NCBI GenBank assembly: GCA_037178625.1
Contig: JAWZXG010000027.1
Span: 62,001 to 126,000 of the forward strand
Length of the DNA stretch: 64,000 bases
Direction: 5' to 3'
From: Skeletonema tropicum
Lineage: Eukaryota; Bacillariophyta; Thalassiosirophyceae; Thalassiosirales; Thalassiosiraceae
The notes beneath the pieces are model-generated. The model did no database searches and was not told the origin of the DNA. It worked only from the letters and a program-made list of their open reading frames with translations. Below, piece by piece: positions 21,399 through 32,120 of the stretch. The translations under genes and the position numbers were made by a program. Within the stretch, counting starts at the first letter, position 1. Each line of letters opens with the position of its first letter.

Positions 21399-23064
21399 AT
21401 TATGCCGACCACAAAAGCGTGCCACCCCATCCGTTGAGCGAGAAAGGAATCGACGGATCGAGCTCCAACTTTTTTTAGATTTTTTTTTTCAATTTTTGAC
21501 ACAACACATCAGATCGACATGACGCCGGCAATACCCACACCAAATCATGTAGTAATAGCATCCAATCAACTCCACAACATAATTCCTGGACCAATTTTCA
21601 ACGCTGAATCTGATGGTGCAGTCGGCGGTTTGAGATATTCTGAGTCTACGGACGTATCCGTCGTTACATTACTGGCATAATTTTACCATTACATGTACCA
21701 CGCTTCCGGCAATGTCGTCGTTATATTTGAAGGCTTTTTCGACGCTCTGTTGCTGATAATACCATAACCAATGATCATCACTATTATTCACCTGGATTTG
21801 CCGCCGGGGTGGGCTTCGATGTACTGCCGTTTCGAAGCTATCCTTGCTATCTTTCTATTTTGGAGAAAAGGTGAATATGTTATCCACAACTTCTGTTGGG
21901 TGGTTAATGACGCAATAAAATGGATGAGACGACTTATTGGGCAAACACTCATGTTTATGTATGTTACAAGAGGGAGGAGATCAATAGTTTAGTGTCTTTG
22001 ATCACTACACTAAGAATGTCAGATCATTGTTATTGAAGTCTATGGTGCTCAATAGAAGAATAAGTCCAAACAACATGCACAATCAGTCGAATTTTTTCAT
22101 CATTATGGCAATCTTCATAGTAACTATTTTGATAGTATACACTGCTCTCTGATATATAATGAGTCGTCAATGTGCTGACGCCCCAAATACTTCGAACATA
22201 ACAACATAGACATGCTATCAACCTAGTCACCCGTACTGTAATTACCCTCCTACGTGATATGATAATATATTGTTGTCAAATGTCATATCAAATATGCATG
22301 ACCAGCGCCTCCCTTCCATTTATAATAATTTGAAGGATTTGAGAACCAAATAATGTTGTCGTTTGAGCCTTGATATCATATTAACTGAGATGAACTAAGT
22401 CGCTTGCAACATCTTGATAGCTGAGGTGGTAGTGATCAGAAGCACATTAATTGGAGTGAATACGAGTATTTTCGCACGAATTACCAACAGCACTCGCGTA
22501 GGATAATTATATGAAGGATCTGAAAGGGTGAAACTCCATGACATCGATGTTGACATGGATTGATTGGCACTCATAGGTCCTCTGACGCTCGCTCATATTA
22601 TGACGAATTTACATTTATTGACCAATAAGTCGCCACATGCGGATTATGAACACTAGCCGAGTCGTGTACCAATCGATTGTATATTAATTTGGGTGTCGAG
22701 AAGATATTTGGGGTTGGTAGACGCATGATTGCTGGTTTATAGTCGTCGTACTTCTTGTAGCAGTAATGTATTTTCATGTGGAATTATGCCAGTAATGTAA
22801 CGACGGATACGTCCGTAGACTCAGAATATCTCAAACCGCCGACTGCACCATCAGATTCAGCGTTGAAAATTGGTCTAGGAATTATGTTGTGGTGTTGATT
22901 GGATGCTATTACTACATGATTTGGTGTGGGTATTGCCGGCGTCATGTCGATCTGATGTGTTGTGTCAAAGATTGAAAAAAAAATCTAAAAAAAGTTGGAG
23001 CTCGATCCGTCGATTCCTTTCTCGCTCAACGGATGGGGTGGCACGCTTTTGTGGTCGGCATAAT
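21399..23064. mobile_element. Non-autonomous element with 284-bp inverted arms
   Basis: The left arm (21399-21682) and right arm (22782-23064) are inverted copies that differ at only a few positions (for example tcctggacc versus tctaggaatt-type changes). Outer ends read attatgccgacc. The inner ends also read ggcataatt, so each arm looks like a small element bounded by AATTATGCC/GGCATAATT. The 1.1-kb interior has no frame above 73 codons in any convincing context. No target-site duplication is clear. It ends 20 bp before the TA-flanked transposon. Confidence 0.75.
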
Positions 23065-23084
23065 ACCTAGAGGTGCTTGAGCTA

Positions 23085-26000
23085 CAGCTGTTAGCAAATC
23101 TTGGCGGATAATCGCAGAATTTTTATTCCTACGTACAAACGTACTGAAAGCCCCTTAACTGGGGAGCTACTCTACCCGTAAAAGTTCCGTCTTTATCAAT
23201 TGCGAACAACAACCGGACCATGGTAAATAATGCCTCGTATGCCATATTCCACCAAGAGACATAAATGAACATTGTCCTATGTTTATTTCTTCTTTGCCGT
23301 CGCTTCCACCTTCGTATTCTCTCGTTTTACTCTGAGACTAAAGTTGAGCTTCTCTTCCTTCTTGAGCAAATCATTCTTGAAATCAAAGTCTTTTGCGTAG
23401 ACAGTTTTCATAATGAAAGATTTGTCAAAGTCAATAGCAGCACGATGACATTTCAAAACCTTCTTCAGCGTTTCAATTCTCTTGTGCGGAATGGGTGCAT
23501 CCTCACTTGAATTACCTTCTGTCTCCTTGGTATTCTTTGCCTCAATCTCCAACATCTTATATGTCTCCATGTAACCTCTTGCCCTGGCACTGAACTTACG
23601 AATGAGATCCACAGTGAGAACCTCTCTTGAAATACACTTGTCGACCAATGCAAGGAAATCAGCAGTCGTTTTCTTTTGAGCTAATGGATGTCTTCGGTAG
23701 AGAGCTTTGGAGAATCCCCAAGAGTATTCGACACCCTCACCAGCGTATTCAGCATGGTACTTTGTTGTAATCAAGGCTCTTACTCCCAAAGATTCACAAA
23801 CATATTCGAGTTGGCTTTGTTCAGACAAAAAATCCGTGCAGTTTGCAAGCAAATGCCGGAGGGAAAGCTCAGGAACCAAGTTACCCTCATCATCATACTT
23901 CATCACTTGGTAGCTGCCCTTTCTGAAGGTTGCTATATCGATCCAGCCACGTTCATACGCAATCTGCAGAAGTCCCTTACCCTTGCCCTCCCATCCATAT
24001 ATCATTTTGGTGGTAGGTGTTATTTTGATATCGATACTAGACGCTTGCGCCATTTTTGCTAGCTCAGCATGTGTCATCTTCCATAACCTTATTTCTCCTT
24101 CCTTTTTCCCCCACTCGGTGTCCATCAGCTCCGATATCAGCTCTTTCTTCACCTTATGTCGCTCTTTCCTCTTGTCTTCTGGTATTTCAACCTCTCGGTC
24201 GTGCCGTTGTCTTTCACGTTCCTCTGCTGTCAGCCAAAATGGGCCGACATCTTCACTGGTGAAGTTCATCGTTTGTTCTTGACCGATAGTCACCATTGCT
24301 GGATTGGATGCATCGTAGTATGGCCCGACAAATTCCTCCTGCCGTTCAATTTTGGTGTTCCTAGCTTGCGATGGTGTCGAGTGCCAATTCTTGTTCATTT
24401 CCTTTGCATCAAGACCGTCAACACGCTTCTTTGCATGACCACTGCTCGAATCAAAAAGAAAGACATATTCATACTCATCTCCGAGTATTACTTTTACGCA
24501 ATCTATTATATCTTCCGTTTGCAGGATCGTGTGGTTCCCTGTCCAGTACCCGTTCTTCCCGTATGCAAACTTAAGAATCCCAGGTGACGATTCAAGTGGT
24601 TGCTTTTTTGTGTTACCATTTACGGCAATTGCCGCTGCCTTGTCGAAGTATTCTTGATTGGCTCTAGCAGCATTAATCTCCTTCAGCTGATCTTCGGTGA
24701 TAGGAATGCCCCAACCCAATTCTCTCGATTGAAACGCAGATATCATGATACCAGCACCAACAGTCTTCGGCATAATTGCCCTCCTTCCATTCGGATCAAC
24801 CCACTGGTGAGTCCGCGACAGAAAAGCATTAAAAATAGCCTCATCCTGGCCAAAGATGATGACAGGTTTGTCTTCAGCTTTCTTTCTTATGCTTACTCTT
24901 CCTCCAAATGCTCCATACTTATCGTTTGCAATCTTCTGCAGACGCACGTGTTTGTCCACATGAAACTCAAAGTATACTTTTTCATCAACTCCCTTGAACT
25001 TATAAGCAACCTTATCTAACATGTCCTTCGCCTTCTCGCCATCTTTGTCATCTTCGAGCGCTGTTTTCAAATCGTCAAATTCGGTCTGTGACAAATGAAC
25101 CCATCGATGAGATCGTGGTTCAAGCACTGATAGATATTCGTCTGTTAACCGAGACCGATGCTCTATCTGTTCGGCATACTCATGGCCATCAACGTAGTAG
25201 CATTTCTTTGACACCTCTCGTTTGAAACCAAGGTATCCGACCCACCTCCCAACCGTTGAGTATGATGGTGGATTTTTGAGATATCTGTCAACCAGTTGAA
25301 ATTCTTCTGAGTCTTCGGTAAAGTTGATGTTGGTTTTCACCTCTTCATTTAGTTGCTTTATCATTGTTGTGTTAAAATGTTCCCTCAGCAATTCAACGCT
25401 GAAATGTTCCAGATGGTCAAGTATGAAGTTTGACACATCTACTGCTGCTGTCGGAAATACCTCAAATAGTGTAGGCTTTCGTTTGATACCATTGGCGACG
25501 TAGGGGTTGGGGTTTGGAAATTGATGATTAACGCGGAAGATACGGTTCCAATTCATGATTGTCCTACCAGTTGCTGCATTGAACAGTGTTAAATCATTGA
25601 GCAGCCTTGCCGCTTTGTCGCAACAAGCTTGGAATGGAAACCCAACTCGATACTCGGCAAGTGCTATTGAATACGCAACCCTGAGGTATAAACATTTATT
25701 GCGTAAGTCAAATAAGGCATGCTTTGTCAATTTACTATCTTCGTGCAAGTCAATGACGCCTGCTTCTTCGTATCCATTTGCTGATTGCCCCACCAGTGTA
25801 AGTGATTCAACCAATTGCACTAGTCCGTTGTACACATCGGCACCTTCGTCAAATCCGAAGAGAGCTGCTGCTTCAGGTGACTGCCATATAATATTCGGAG
25901 TCTGGTTGTTGCTGCTGTTATCCCCGTCTATATCGCCACTGCTGTTGTTATTGTCGTCGTCTTCATCTTCATCTTCGTCGTCAACTTGATTATTCTCATC

Positions 26001-26893
26001 CTCTAATCTACCCACGTTGGTGACGAATGGCACGAGAGGGCTCTGCTGCTGCTCAACTAGTCGTTGCGAGCGCCTTGTTCTTTTTTGTGGAGTAGGAGTA
26101 ATTGGTGCAGCCGCTGATGATTTTGTTGCTTCTTTACGTTTGTTCTCATTATTTTTGTTCTTCTTCTTACCAGCGCATCCATCGTCGGGAAATGATACTT
26201 GCTCCGGCTTGTTGCAAGATCGCTGCCGATTATTAGTTGCACTGTAACTCTGTATATGTTCTATTTCTGTGCACAATAACTCTGCTGCGCGTATTGGTTC
26301 GTTGGGCACTTTCTCTCCCTTTCCAAAGTAGTAATAGTGCACCATCCGGCGTAATGACGAATTGAATGGACATGATGTTGTGAAATTTTTGTGGTATATC
26401 TTGTGTACATTGCTGCTGTTGAAAGGTCCGGCTGCCTTGTTCAGACGCTGCACGAGTTTGTTCCGTAAGGTATTGTCTTTATCTACATTCGTATAGTGTC
26501 TGTGCAATATCTCTACCAACGACTGGTCGCAAATCCACCTGCCGCGATAAGTGTCACTTTTACTGATGAGCCGTGTGAAAAGGTATTCAAAAAGTGTATT
26601 ACCATCGTTCATGATTACAATCTTTAGTCAACCTAATTGGCTATTTTGGATCTAGACATGCAAGAGAGGTTAATTTATCCTTTTGGTTGAGCAAATATCC
26701 AACTTGTTGTGCGTAGTACGCTCCGGAATTTGGCCATGGTTGGCATCTTTTTGCGCGGAGTGGCTCTTGTTGAGGGGTGAGTTGGGAGAAATCGGCCCAA
26801 TGGGTTTTTATAAGACTCACTACGTCATTTGTACCTAACATACGTAGGAATTCGAAACTTGAACGGCTATCCGAAAATCCGTGAAAACAGCTG
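23085..26893 (-). mobile_element. Complete TA-flanked DNA transposon, 3809 bp
   Basis: Both ends begin CAGCTGTT and share an imperfect inverted repeat of about 55 bp (landmarks cggata, then attcctacgta). The element is flanked by TA on both sides (23083-23084 and 26894-26895). The joined flank, gcttgagc-TA-gttgagcttt, exists without the insertion at about 32132-32150 and 34084-34102, which gives the exact boundaries. A TA duplication is characteristic of Tc1/mariner-type and related DDE/D elements. It carries one large intact transposase frame. Confidence 0.88.
23283..26612 (-). CDS. DDE-type transposase-like protein, 1109 residues
   Basis: One uninterrupted exon inside the TA-flanked element. 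Residues 1-140 are Cys/His-containing and poorly defined. Residues 149-185 are basic (nuclear signal type: KKKNKNNENKRK). Residues 203-235 are Asp/Glu-rich. Residues about 395-500 look like a helix-turn-helix targeting region (STVGRWVGYLGFK...CYYVDGHE). The catalytic core is inferred from three acidic motifs: FGQDE (Asp590), FLFDSSSGH (Asp721) and AGEGVEYSWG (Glu959 or Glu962), with GKNGYW and the GWEGKGKGLLQ-type segment between. Similar long DDE endonuclease-like proteins are common in algal, oomycete and invertebrate genomes (recalled, not searched). The stop codon overlaps a polyadenylation-type AATAAA. No stop or frameshift, so the copy may be active. Confidence 0.82.
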   Translation of the reverse strand: MNDGNTLFEYLFTRLISKSDTYRGRWICDQSLVEILHRHYTNVDKDNTLRNKLVQRLNKAAGPFNSSNVHKIYHKNFTTSCPFNSSLRRMVHYYYFGKGEKVPNEPIRAAELLCTEIEHIQSYSATNNRQRSCNKPEQVSFPDDGCAGKKKNKNNENKRKEATKSSAAAPITPTPQKRTRRSQRLVEQQQSPLVPFVTNVGRLEDENNQVDDEDEDEDDDNNNSSGDIDGDNSSNNQTPNIIWQSPEAAALFGFDEGADVYNGLVQLVESLTLVGQSANGYEEAGVIDLHEDSKLTKHALFDLRNKCLYLRVAYSIALAEYRVGFPFQACCDKAARLLNDLTLFNAATGRTIMNWNRIFRVNHQFPNPNPYVANGIKRKPTLFEVFPTAAVDVSNFILDHLEHFSVELLREHFNTTMIKQLNEEVKTNINFTEDSEEFQLVDRYLKNPPSYSTVGRWVGYLGFKREVSKKCYYVDGHEYAEQIEHRSRLTDEYLSVLEPRSHRWVHLSQTEFDDLKTALEDDKDGEKAKDMLDKVAYKFKGVDEKVYFEFHVDKHVRLQKIANDKYGAFGGRVSIRKKAEDKPVIIFGQDEAIFNAFLSRTHQWVDPNGRRAIMPKTVGAGIMISAFQSRELGWGIPITEDQLKEINAARANQEYFDKAAAIAVNGNTKKQPLESSPGILKFAYGKNGYWTGNHTILQTEDIIDCVKVILGDEYEYVFLFDSSSGHAKKRVDGLDAKEMNKNWHSTPSQARNTKIERQEEFVGPYYDASNPAMVTIGQEQTMNFTSEDVGPFWLTAEERERQRHDREVEIPEDKRKERHKVKKELISELMDTEWGKKEGEIRLWKMTHAELAKMAQASSIDIKITPTTKMIYGWEGKGKGLLQIAYERGWIDIATFRKGSYQVMKYDDEGNLVPELSLRHLLANCTDFLSEQSQLEYVCESLGVRALITTKYHAEYAGEGVEYSWGFSKALYRRHPLAQKKTTADFLALVDKCISREVLTVDLIRKFSARARGYMETYKMLEIEAKNTKETEGNSSEDAPIPHKRIETLKKVLKCHRAAIDFDKSFIMKTVYAKDFDFKNDLLKKEEKLNFSLRVKRENTKVEATAKKK

Positions 26894-26895
26894 TA

Positions 26896-27825
26896 GTTGA
26901 GCTTTGACTCTGGTTCAAAGAAGGCTCAACGGTGACATTCCGGGGTACCGCATCGGCGAATTCATTTCAGCACCATACCAAGTCGGAAAACTTTTCCAGT
27001 CCACTCTTAGGACATAATTGGTACTTGGGCAAAGCAAGATTTATGTTTGATGTTGTACATGAGCTTTACATGATGTGCATCGGGCAGGGCAGTCTAAATC
27101 TAGAGCGTATAGTAGTAGATAAAAATGTATATTCTAACTGTACAATTACGAGTTATCATCGCTTTACACCGATTCCAATACAAAACTACCCTCTAGACTT
27201 CTAGATCTAGAGAAGAGTAATATTCTGAAATACAATCCTGGTGAAGCCTACCGAGCATCCTCGCTCTCCACATAGTCGTCCTTGTTTCAACTAACGAAGC
27301 AAGTGCAATATCGTCATACATCAAACTTTCATATCCAGAGGAGTCTTGTCTCGCCTGCTCTGCGAGGACTGCACGCACGCATCGACGTCTGCAAGCCTGC
27401 ACCTCGAGCACACAGGCCGGTGTGAGTAGATGAGCAATACCAATCCAGAAGCCGTTCTCCTCTTCGCACGCCGAATTGCTTGAGCGAGCTTGGAGGACAT
27501 CTCGCTTGATGTTACGTCTCATTGATTTGTATTCTGCCTTGGAGTACCACAACTCATTTTTAACCTCGTGTCGATCAACTGTGTAAAGCTGCGCTGTTTC
27601 GGCAAATCTTACAACGTCATGGTTGCGTTTGATTGGGAAGTCTACGATCAATTCAGCTGCCATGTTAGTGTTAGTAGAGGAGGATGATAATGATTATTAT
27701 TGTTGTTTTGTTCTATGCCTTTGATGTTTGTATTATAAGTAAAGCAAGCTGAGTGAGCTTAGTTGAGTTAAATTTTTGTCTTGAACTATGTTGTTGTTCA
27801 AGTCATTTAAGACGTACGTACGGGC
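26896..27825. repeat. Module R2, copy 1 (interrupted by the transposon at its left)
   Basis: It matches 32121-33071 and 34071-35022 nearly base for base, beginning gttgagctttga and ending cgtacgtacgggcg. Its left portion lies beyond the TA transposon. At its right it joins module P instead of module R1, as in the other two copies. Confidence 0.8.
27193..27663 (-). CDS. 156-residue conserved protein, copy 1 of three
   Basis: The frame begins MAAELIVDFPIKRNHDVVRF and is open to 27193. It contains VKNELWYSKAEYKSMRR, then a Cys-containing central part (LLTPACVLEVQACRRR) and RAVLAEQARQDSSGYES. An E-LWYS/T-x-E/D-[FY] motif followed by a V-L-EQ-R-Q motif is typical of an unnamed protein family that is expanded in diatoms (from memory, not searched). 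The function is unknown. The copies at 32909 and 34860 differ by one or two residues. It is probably a real gene carried in the repeated module R2. Confidence 0.65.
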   Translation of the reverse strand: MAAELIVDFPIKRNHDVVRFAETAQLYTVDRHEVKNELWYSKAEYKSMRRNIKRDVLQARSSNSACEEENGFWIGIAHLLTPACVLEVQACRRRCVRAVLAEQARQDSSGYESLMYDDIALASLVETRTTMWRARMLGRLHQDCISEYYSSLDLEV

Positions 27826-28190
27826 GGTCTTTCGTTTGTGACAAGTGCACGTTCTCACGAAGCTCACTGGTTTTCTGCCAAGCGAGTTTTAACTGCATAA
27901 CTTAATGCTTAGATCTCTATAATTACCGATTGGGGATGTAGACCCGCTCTTCTCTATCCATTCGTTTCACGTTCATCTTAACAGATCTTTCGCATGCGAT
28001 TTCCTCTCTGTATTGCACGGGTGACGGCTATTCAGCGGTCGGCCACTTTTCAGTGACGTACGGGATCAGCACGTAAACGCTCTCTGATCCCATAAACCTG
28101 TACCAGGAATCTTGTCTTCTGCTACTAGATCCGCATCGAAAGAACAACAAATATTCGGACTTTGAAGGCTTCGAATCATTACCCCCCTCA
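27826..28190. repeat. Module P, copy 1
   Basis: Begins gtctttcgtttgtgacaag and ends at attaccccc; repeated at 28578-28940. No gene is evident. Confidence 0.75.
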
Positions 28191-28237
28191 GACGAAGGAA
28201 GCAATGACCGAAATAACCCAGGGCCGGGTGGGTGGGA

Positions 28238-28577
28238 AAATAAAAAGGCTGTGGTGGAAAGCGCGTTAAGAGTGTTGATCGGTCCCTCCACTAACGCATC
28301 CAACAGTCTATCTCCCATTCAAGCGACGAGCGTTGTCATTGTTACCTCACGTGTTGATAAGACAAAGAGTGAGCTTGCAACTTTGTTAATCTCAAATTGC
28401 CCGCCAAGATTTGTTCAACTTGCTTGGTGACTCGTTTCTTCTTGCATGTCCGCTGTTTGTCCTCCCAATGCTGCTCGGACAACTCTCCATCCAATACCAC
28501 TCGTCGCTTGATTGTGTCGTTGTATCGACTGCGCAGTCGTCACAAGGTACAGACCATATTCACAGTGGGTTTAACTC
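28238..28577. repeat. Module Q, copy 1
   Basis: Begins aaaataaaaaggctgtggtg and ends gtgggtttaactcg; repeated at 31648-31993. It may encode the C-terminal part of the frame listed at 31510, but here the upstream part of that frame is absent. Confidence 0.75.
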
Positions 28578-28940
28578 GGTCTTTCGTTTGTGACAAGTGC
28601 ACGTTCTCACGAAGCTCACTGGTTTTCTGCCAAGCGAGTTTTAACTGCATAACTTAATGCTTAGATCTCTATAATTACCGATTGGGGATGTAGACCCGCT
28701 CTTCTCTATCCATTCGTTTCACGTTCATCTTAACAGATCTTTCGCATGCGATTTCCTCTCTGTATTGCACGGGTGACGGCTATTCAGCGGTCGGCCACTT
28801 TTCAGTGACGTACGGGATCAGCACGTAAACGCTCTCTGATCCCATAAACCTGTACCAGGAATCTTGTCTTCTGCTACTAGATCCGCATCGAAAGAACAAC
28901 AAATATTCGGACTTTGAAGGCTTCGAATCATTACCCCCTC
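28578..28940. repeat. Module P, copy 2
   Basis: Direct repeat of 27826-28190. Its left junction is tttaactcg|gtctttcg, whereas copy 1 has gtacgggcg|gtctttcg, so the joins between modules share only the bases cg. Confidence 0.75.
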
Positions 28941-28942
28941 GG

Positions 28943-31640
28943 CAATCAGAGACTCCGCGAGTACTGCAACGTGGTGTCCAACGCACATGAGTGCTGTGTA
29001 TACCTGTCGCTTCGCCAGTCAGGGTTCCGAACCCCTGGCGTGAGTTTGAACACAGAAACTTGGTTGATCCGACCTCATCCATCTAACTCTTGTTGGCACA
29101 CAAAATCTGCCTAAGTAAAACATCCTGTGCCTGCGGCCAACCTTACCCTTAACCTCTCAGGAGGGGGGAGGTTGCAATTCCATGATGCAGCGCGATACAA
29201 TCGTACACAGGATGCTCACCCACAAGGACAAGGGCAGGGCGGTAGATTCTTCCATAGCCCGTCCTCGTCTTGCTTATCAACCATGAGCGATTCTCTAGGT
29301 AGAGCACAGGATCCAATCCTGGCTGCTAATTCATCACCGTCATTTCTTTTCGTCCTCAGCCACTCTCGTACATAATCATTGACCAATAGAAATTGCCGCT
29401 CCAAGTTCTAGCGCCGCCAGAGTTTAACATGAAGGAAGGGTACTTTGCCTATCTCAACCCCACATCCGGGTACAGACCCTCCTGCGGCCGCAATATCTGG
29501 AGGAGGCGTAATATCGCGATGAAATTCAATGAGAGTTCCCCGGGAACTTGGGACTCTTCGTTACCATGCCGTGCTAGAAGGATCCAATCAGCTTTATGAA
29601 GATGTAGATGCCCAGGGATCAACTTGCAGTTATCACGCCCCATAGAAGCGGCGCTGCTGTGTCATCCGTGACGATAATGAAGGGTGGTAGACACTATTAT
29701 CCGGATTACTCCGCAACTAAATCAACTGTGCCAGAGTGGCTGCCTCGATTCCACTATTCATGACTGTGGAAGACGCCATGGTTCGATTACCAAAGACGTC
29801 TCTGAGCCCGGTGATGCTGTAGGTCAGTGCGATGCAATTACGTTGCCCACTTTCCAATGACATAGACGTCAACTAAACTGAGCTCTGACGGCCATATCTA
29901 TCAACTTCATGTTCCTTTTTCACGACCCCTATTTGCGGAGATTCCTATTGGCAGCGCCAGGGAAGACGATACTATCTACCCCACTTATGTATCCACACAC
30001 CGTAGGTTGGTGGTTCCTCACCCCCCCGGCAATCCCATCCGACTCTTCCTTGAGGAACGTAAGGGCGCACCCTAACTCCCAACCGTTCCATCAACACTTA
30101 CTGGAGTTAAGGTGGAGGTTGTAGGATATCACGAGGAGGAGGATCTATTCTATTGCATCACCAGACAAACCTAGGTGATCACCCCCTCAGCAACTTCACT
30201 CCTTCCTAAATCCCATTCCTTGAGGAGAGGCCAGGTGTCGTTAGCACATACATGCTATGAGAACAACGCTACATATTTGAAACCCTCACGCCGTGCATGG
30301 AACGTTGCTTTATCATAGCGTGCATCCGAATCACCACGATCGGTGGAAGGGCAAAGAGTTGTGCTTCAACGCTGCTTCCACTGGAAGTATGATACTTCAC
30401 TGTCAAACCAAAGGTAGCAATGAGAATACGCAACACCCCGCCTTCACACCATGCACATAATGGCCCCAGTACTAATAGATGGCCACCGCTAGCCAACAGT
30501 TCAGCAGGCGGTCACTATACAGGAGTAGTGTGTACAGAAAGGAAGTCTATTCTAACTCTCGAGTCCATTGGAATGAAGATGTCTCCTCAATAATATACCT
30601 ACGTGAAACAAGTCCAACATTGTAGTAGCTTCGGAGAAAGCGAAGTCTACTCCAACTAAACTCGAACCCATAGCATGAAGGTGTCTCCACATCGTTGCGT
30701 TCCACACAGTTCCAAACTGTATGGAACCTGGGAGGGAGAGGACGCGAAGCCTCCTTGAGTGCACCACACAGATCCAAACCGTATGGTAGCCTCGGAGAAA
30801 GTGGAATTACCAATCTCACACCTTCACACATCCCGCTTCACAATTACTCCAGACACAAGAGAAAAAGAGGCCCTCTACTAGCTTTTGGGCGGCATAGAGA
30901 GACTGGACCTTTCATTCTCTTGCATTCGAAATCACATGATAGAAGACTGATTATTTGGACCCGTCCGTCTTGTATCAAAGAAGCATCAAGTAACTGGGAT
31001 TACGCATATGGTCGTCAGCAGTCAGCAGCATCTTCCCCCGAAGATAGGTAAGCAGGCGTAGGCAACCCTCTCACTATGTGACCGGGTTGTTGCTTCCGTG
31101 GAGGACAGATTGGTAGGGCAACTGCTTTAGACCGTGACAAGCTGCACAATAATAGCTTGGCTGGAGAACTATCCGCCAATGACTACATTCCAGCTCGATG
31201 GAGAACTCCCACAGACAAAGACGATGCCCCCTAGAGCGGCATCTGTTCTCCCAAAATTATGAAACATGTATTTGTTGTATAACTCAATCGATATGAGTGT
31301 GTTTAATGAATTCCTCTTCAATGGCATTCACCATTGATGGATAGATGGCGATGGGGCGCTACATGTTGCGCACCACCATCGGCAAACACCCCCCCGGAAA
31401 TTAATATCATGAGGAGGCATCCCCTGCCAACGCCCACCCTCGTGAAGCGGCGTGGCGTATGTGAAGGGGTGACCTACTCATCAGGAAACCCCCCCGGAAC
31501 AACACGCGAGTGTGCGACAACACTGTCACTAACATTCAGAACCAAGCACCGAACAACCCACCCTCCGCATCGCAAGGAGTTGTGAAGGTGAGAAGGGGAA
31601 AAAAAGACCAGCCCGTGGTGAAGAACGTCGACTCCAAGAC
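28943..31640. other. 2.7-kb segment of unknown origin, no convincing genes
   Basis: More GC-rich-looking than its surroundings, with only short frames in all six readings. A C-run motif recurs (ccccctcggcaa near 28936, cccccccggcaat near 30017, accccctcagcaac near 30180, cccccccggaaa near 31387, cccccccggaac near 31488). Imperfect repeats with a period near 100 bp lie at about 30541-30800 (gaagtctactccaac; cacacagttccaaact versus cacacagatccaaacc). It may be an old, heavily mutated element interior. Confidence 0.4.
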
Positions 31641-31845
31641 GGTCAAACCAAAAAATAAAAAGGCTGTGGTGGAAAGCGCGTTAAGAGTGTTGATCGGTCC
31701 CTCCACTAACGCATCCAACAGTCTATCTCCCATTCAAGCGACGAGCGTTGTCATTGTTACCTCACGTGTTGATAAGACAAAGAGTGAGCTTGCAACTTTG
31801 TTAATCTCAAATTGCCCGCCAAGATTTGTTCAACTTGCTTGGTGA
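31510..31845 (+). CDS. Hypothetical protein fragment spanning module Q
   Basis: A 111-codon frame with a basic middle (VKVRRGKKDQPVVKN, KTVKPKNKK) and a hydrophobic C-terminus (IQATSVVIVTSRVDKTKSEL). It has no recognised domain and could be a chance frame or the end of a decayed element protein. The last third is repeated in module Q copy 1 near 28.3 kb. Confidence 0.25.
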   Translation: MCDNTVTNIQNQAPNNPPSASQGVVKVRRGKKDQPVVKNVDSKTVKPKNKKAVVESALRVLIGPSTNASNSLSPIQATSVVIVTSRVDKTKSELATLLISNCPPRFVQLAW

Positions 31846-31993
31846 CTCGTTTCTTCTTGCATGTCCGCTGTTTGTCCTCCCAATGCTGCTCGGACAACTC
31901 TCCATCCAATACCACTCGTCGCTTGATTGTGTCGTTGTATCGACTGCGCAGTCGTCACAAGGTACAGACCATATTCACAGTGGGTTTAACTCG
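31648..31993. repeat. Module Q, copy 2
   Basis: Direct repeat of 28238-28577, here joined on its right to module R1 rather than to module P. Confidence 0.75.
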
Positions 31994-32120
31994 AACCCAA
32001 AATCCGCGATTACAATTATTATTTATCCGCGATGAGCTCAGCTCGGAGAGGCTTATTTATTAAGTACCTACTTCAACCTAAATTAAATTAACCTCATTTT
32101 TCGGTAGTTAACTAAATAAG
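31994..32120. repeat. Module R1, copy 1
   Basis: A 127-bp block beginning gaacccaaaatccgcg and ending taactaaataagt. Also at 33072-33200 and 35023-35150, and its 3' part near 39195-39245. In the copies at 33072 and 35023 it continues with cattcgacattccacatcga. R1 flanks R2 as a direct repeat on both sides here. Confidence 0.78.

Noticed and set aside
24156..26247. Plus-strand frames of up to 144 codons opposite the transposase
   Set aside because: They are antisense shadows of the 1109-codon frame with no independent support.
29730..29805. tRNA-like boxes (gccagagtggctgc and ggttcgattac)
   Set aside because: No acceptor stem or anticodon arm pairs around them, and spacing is poor.
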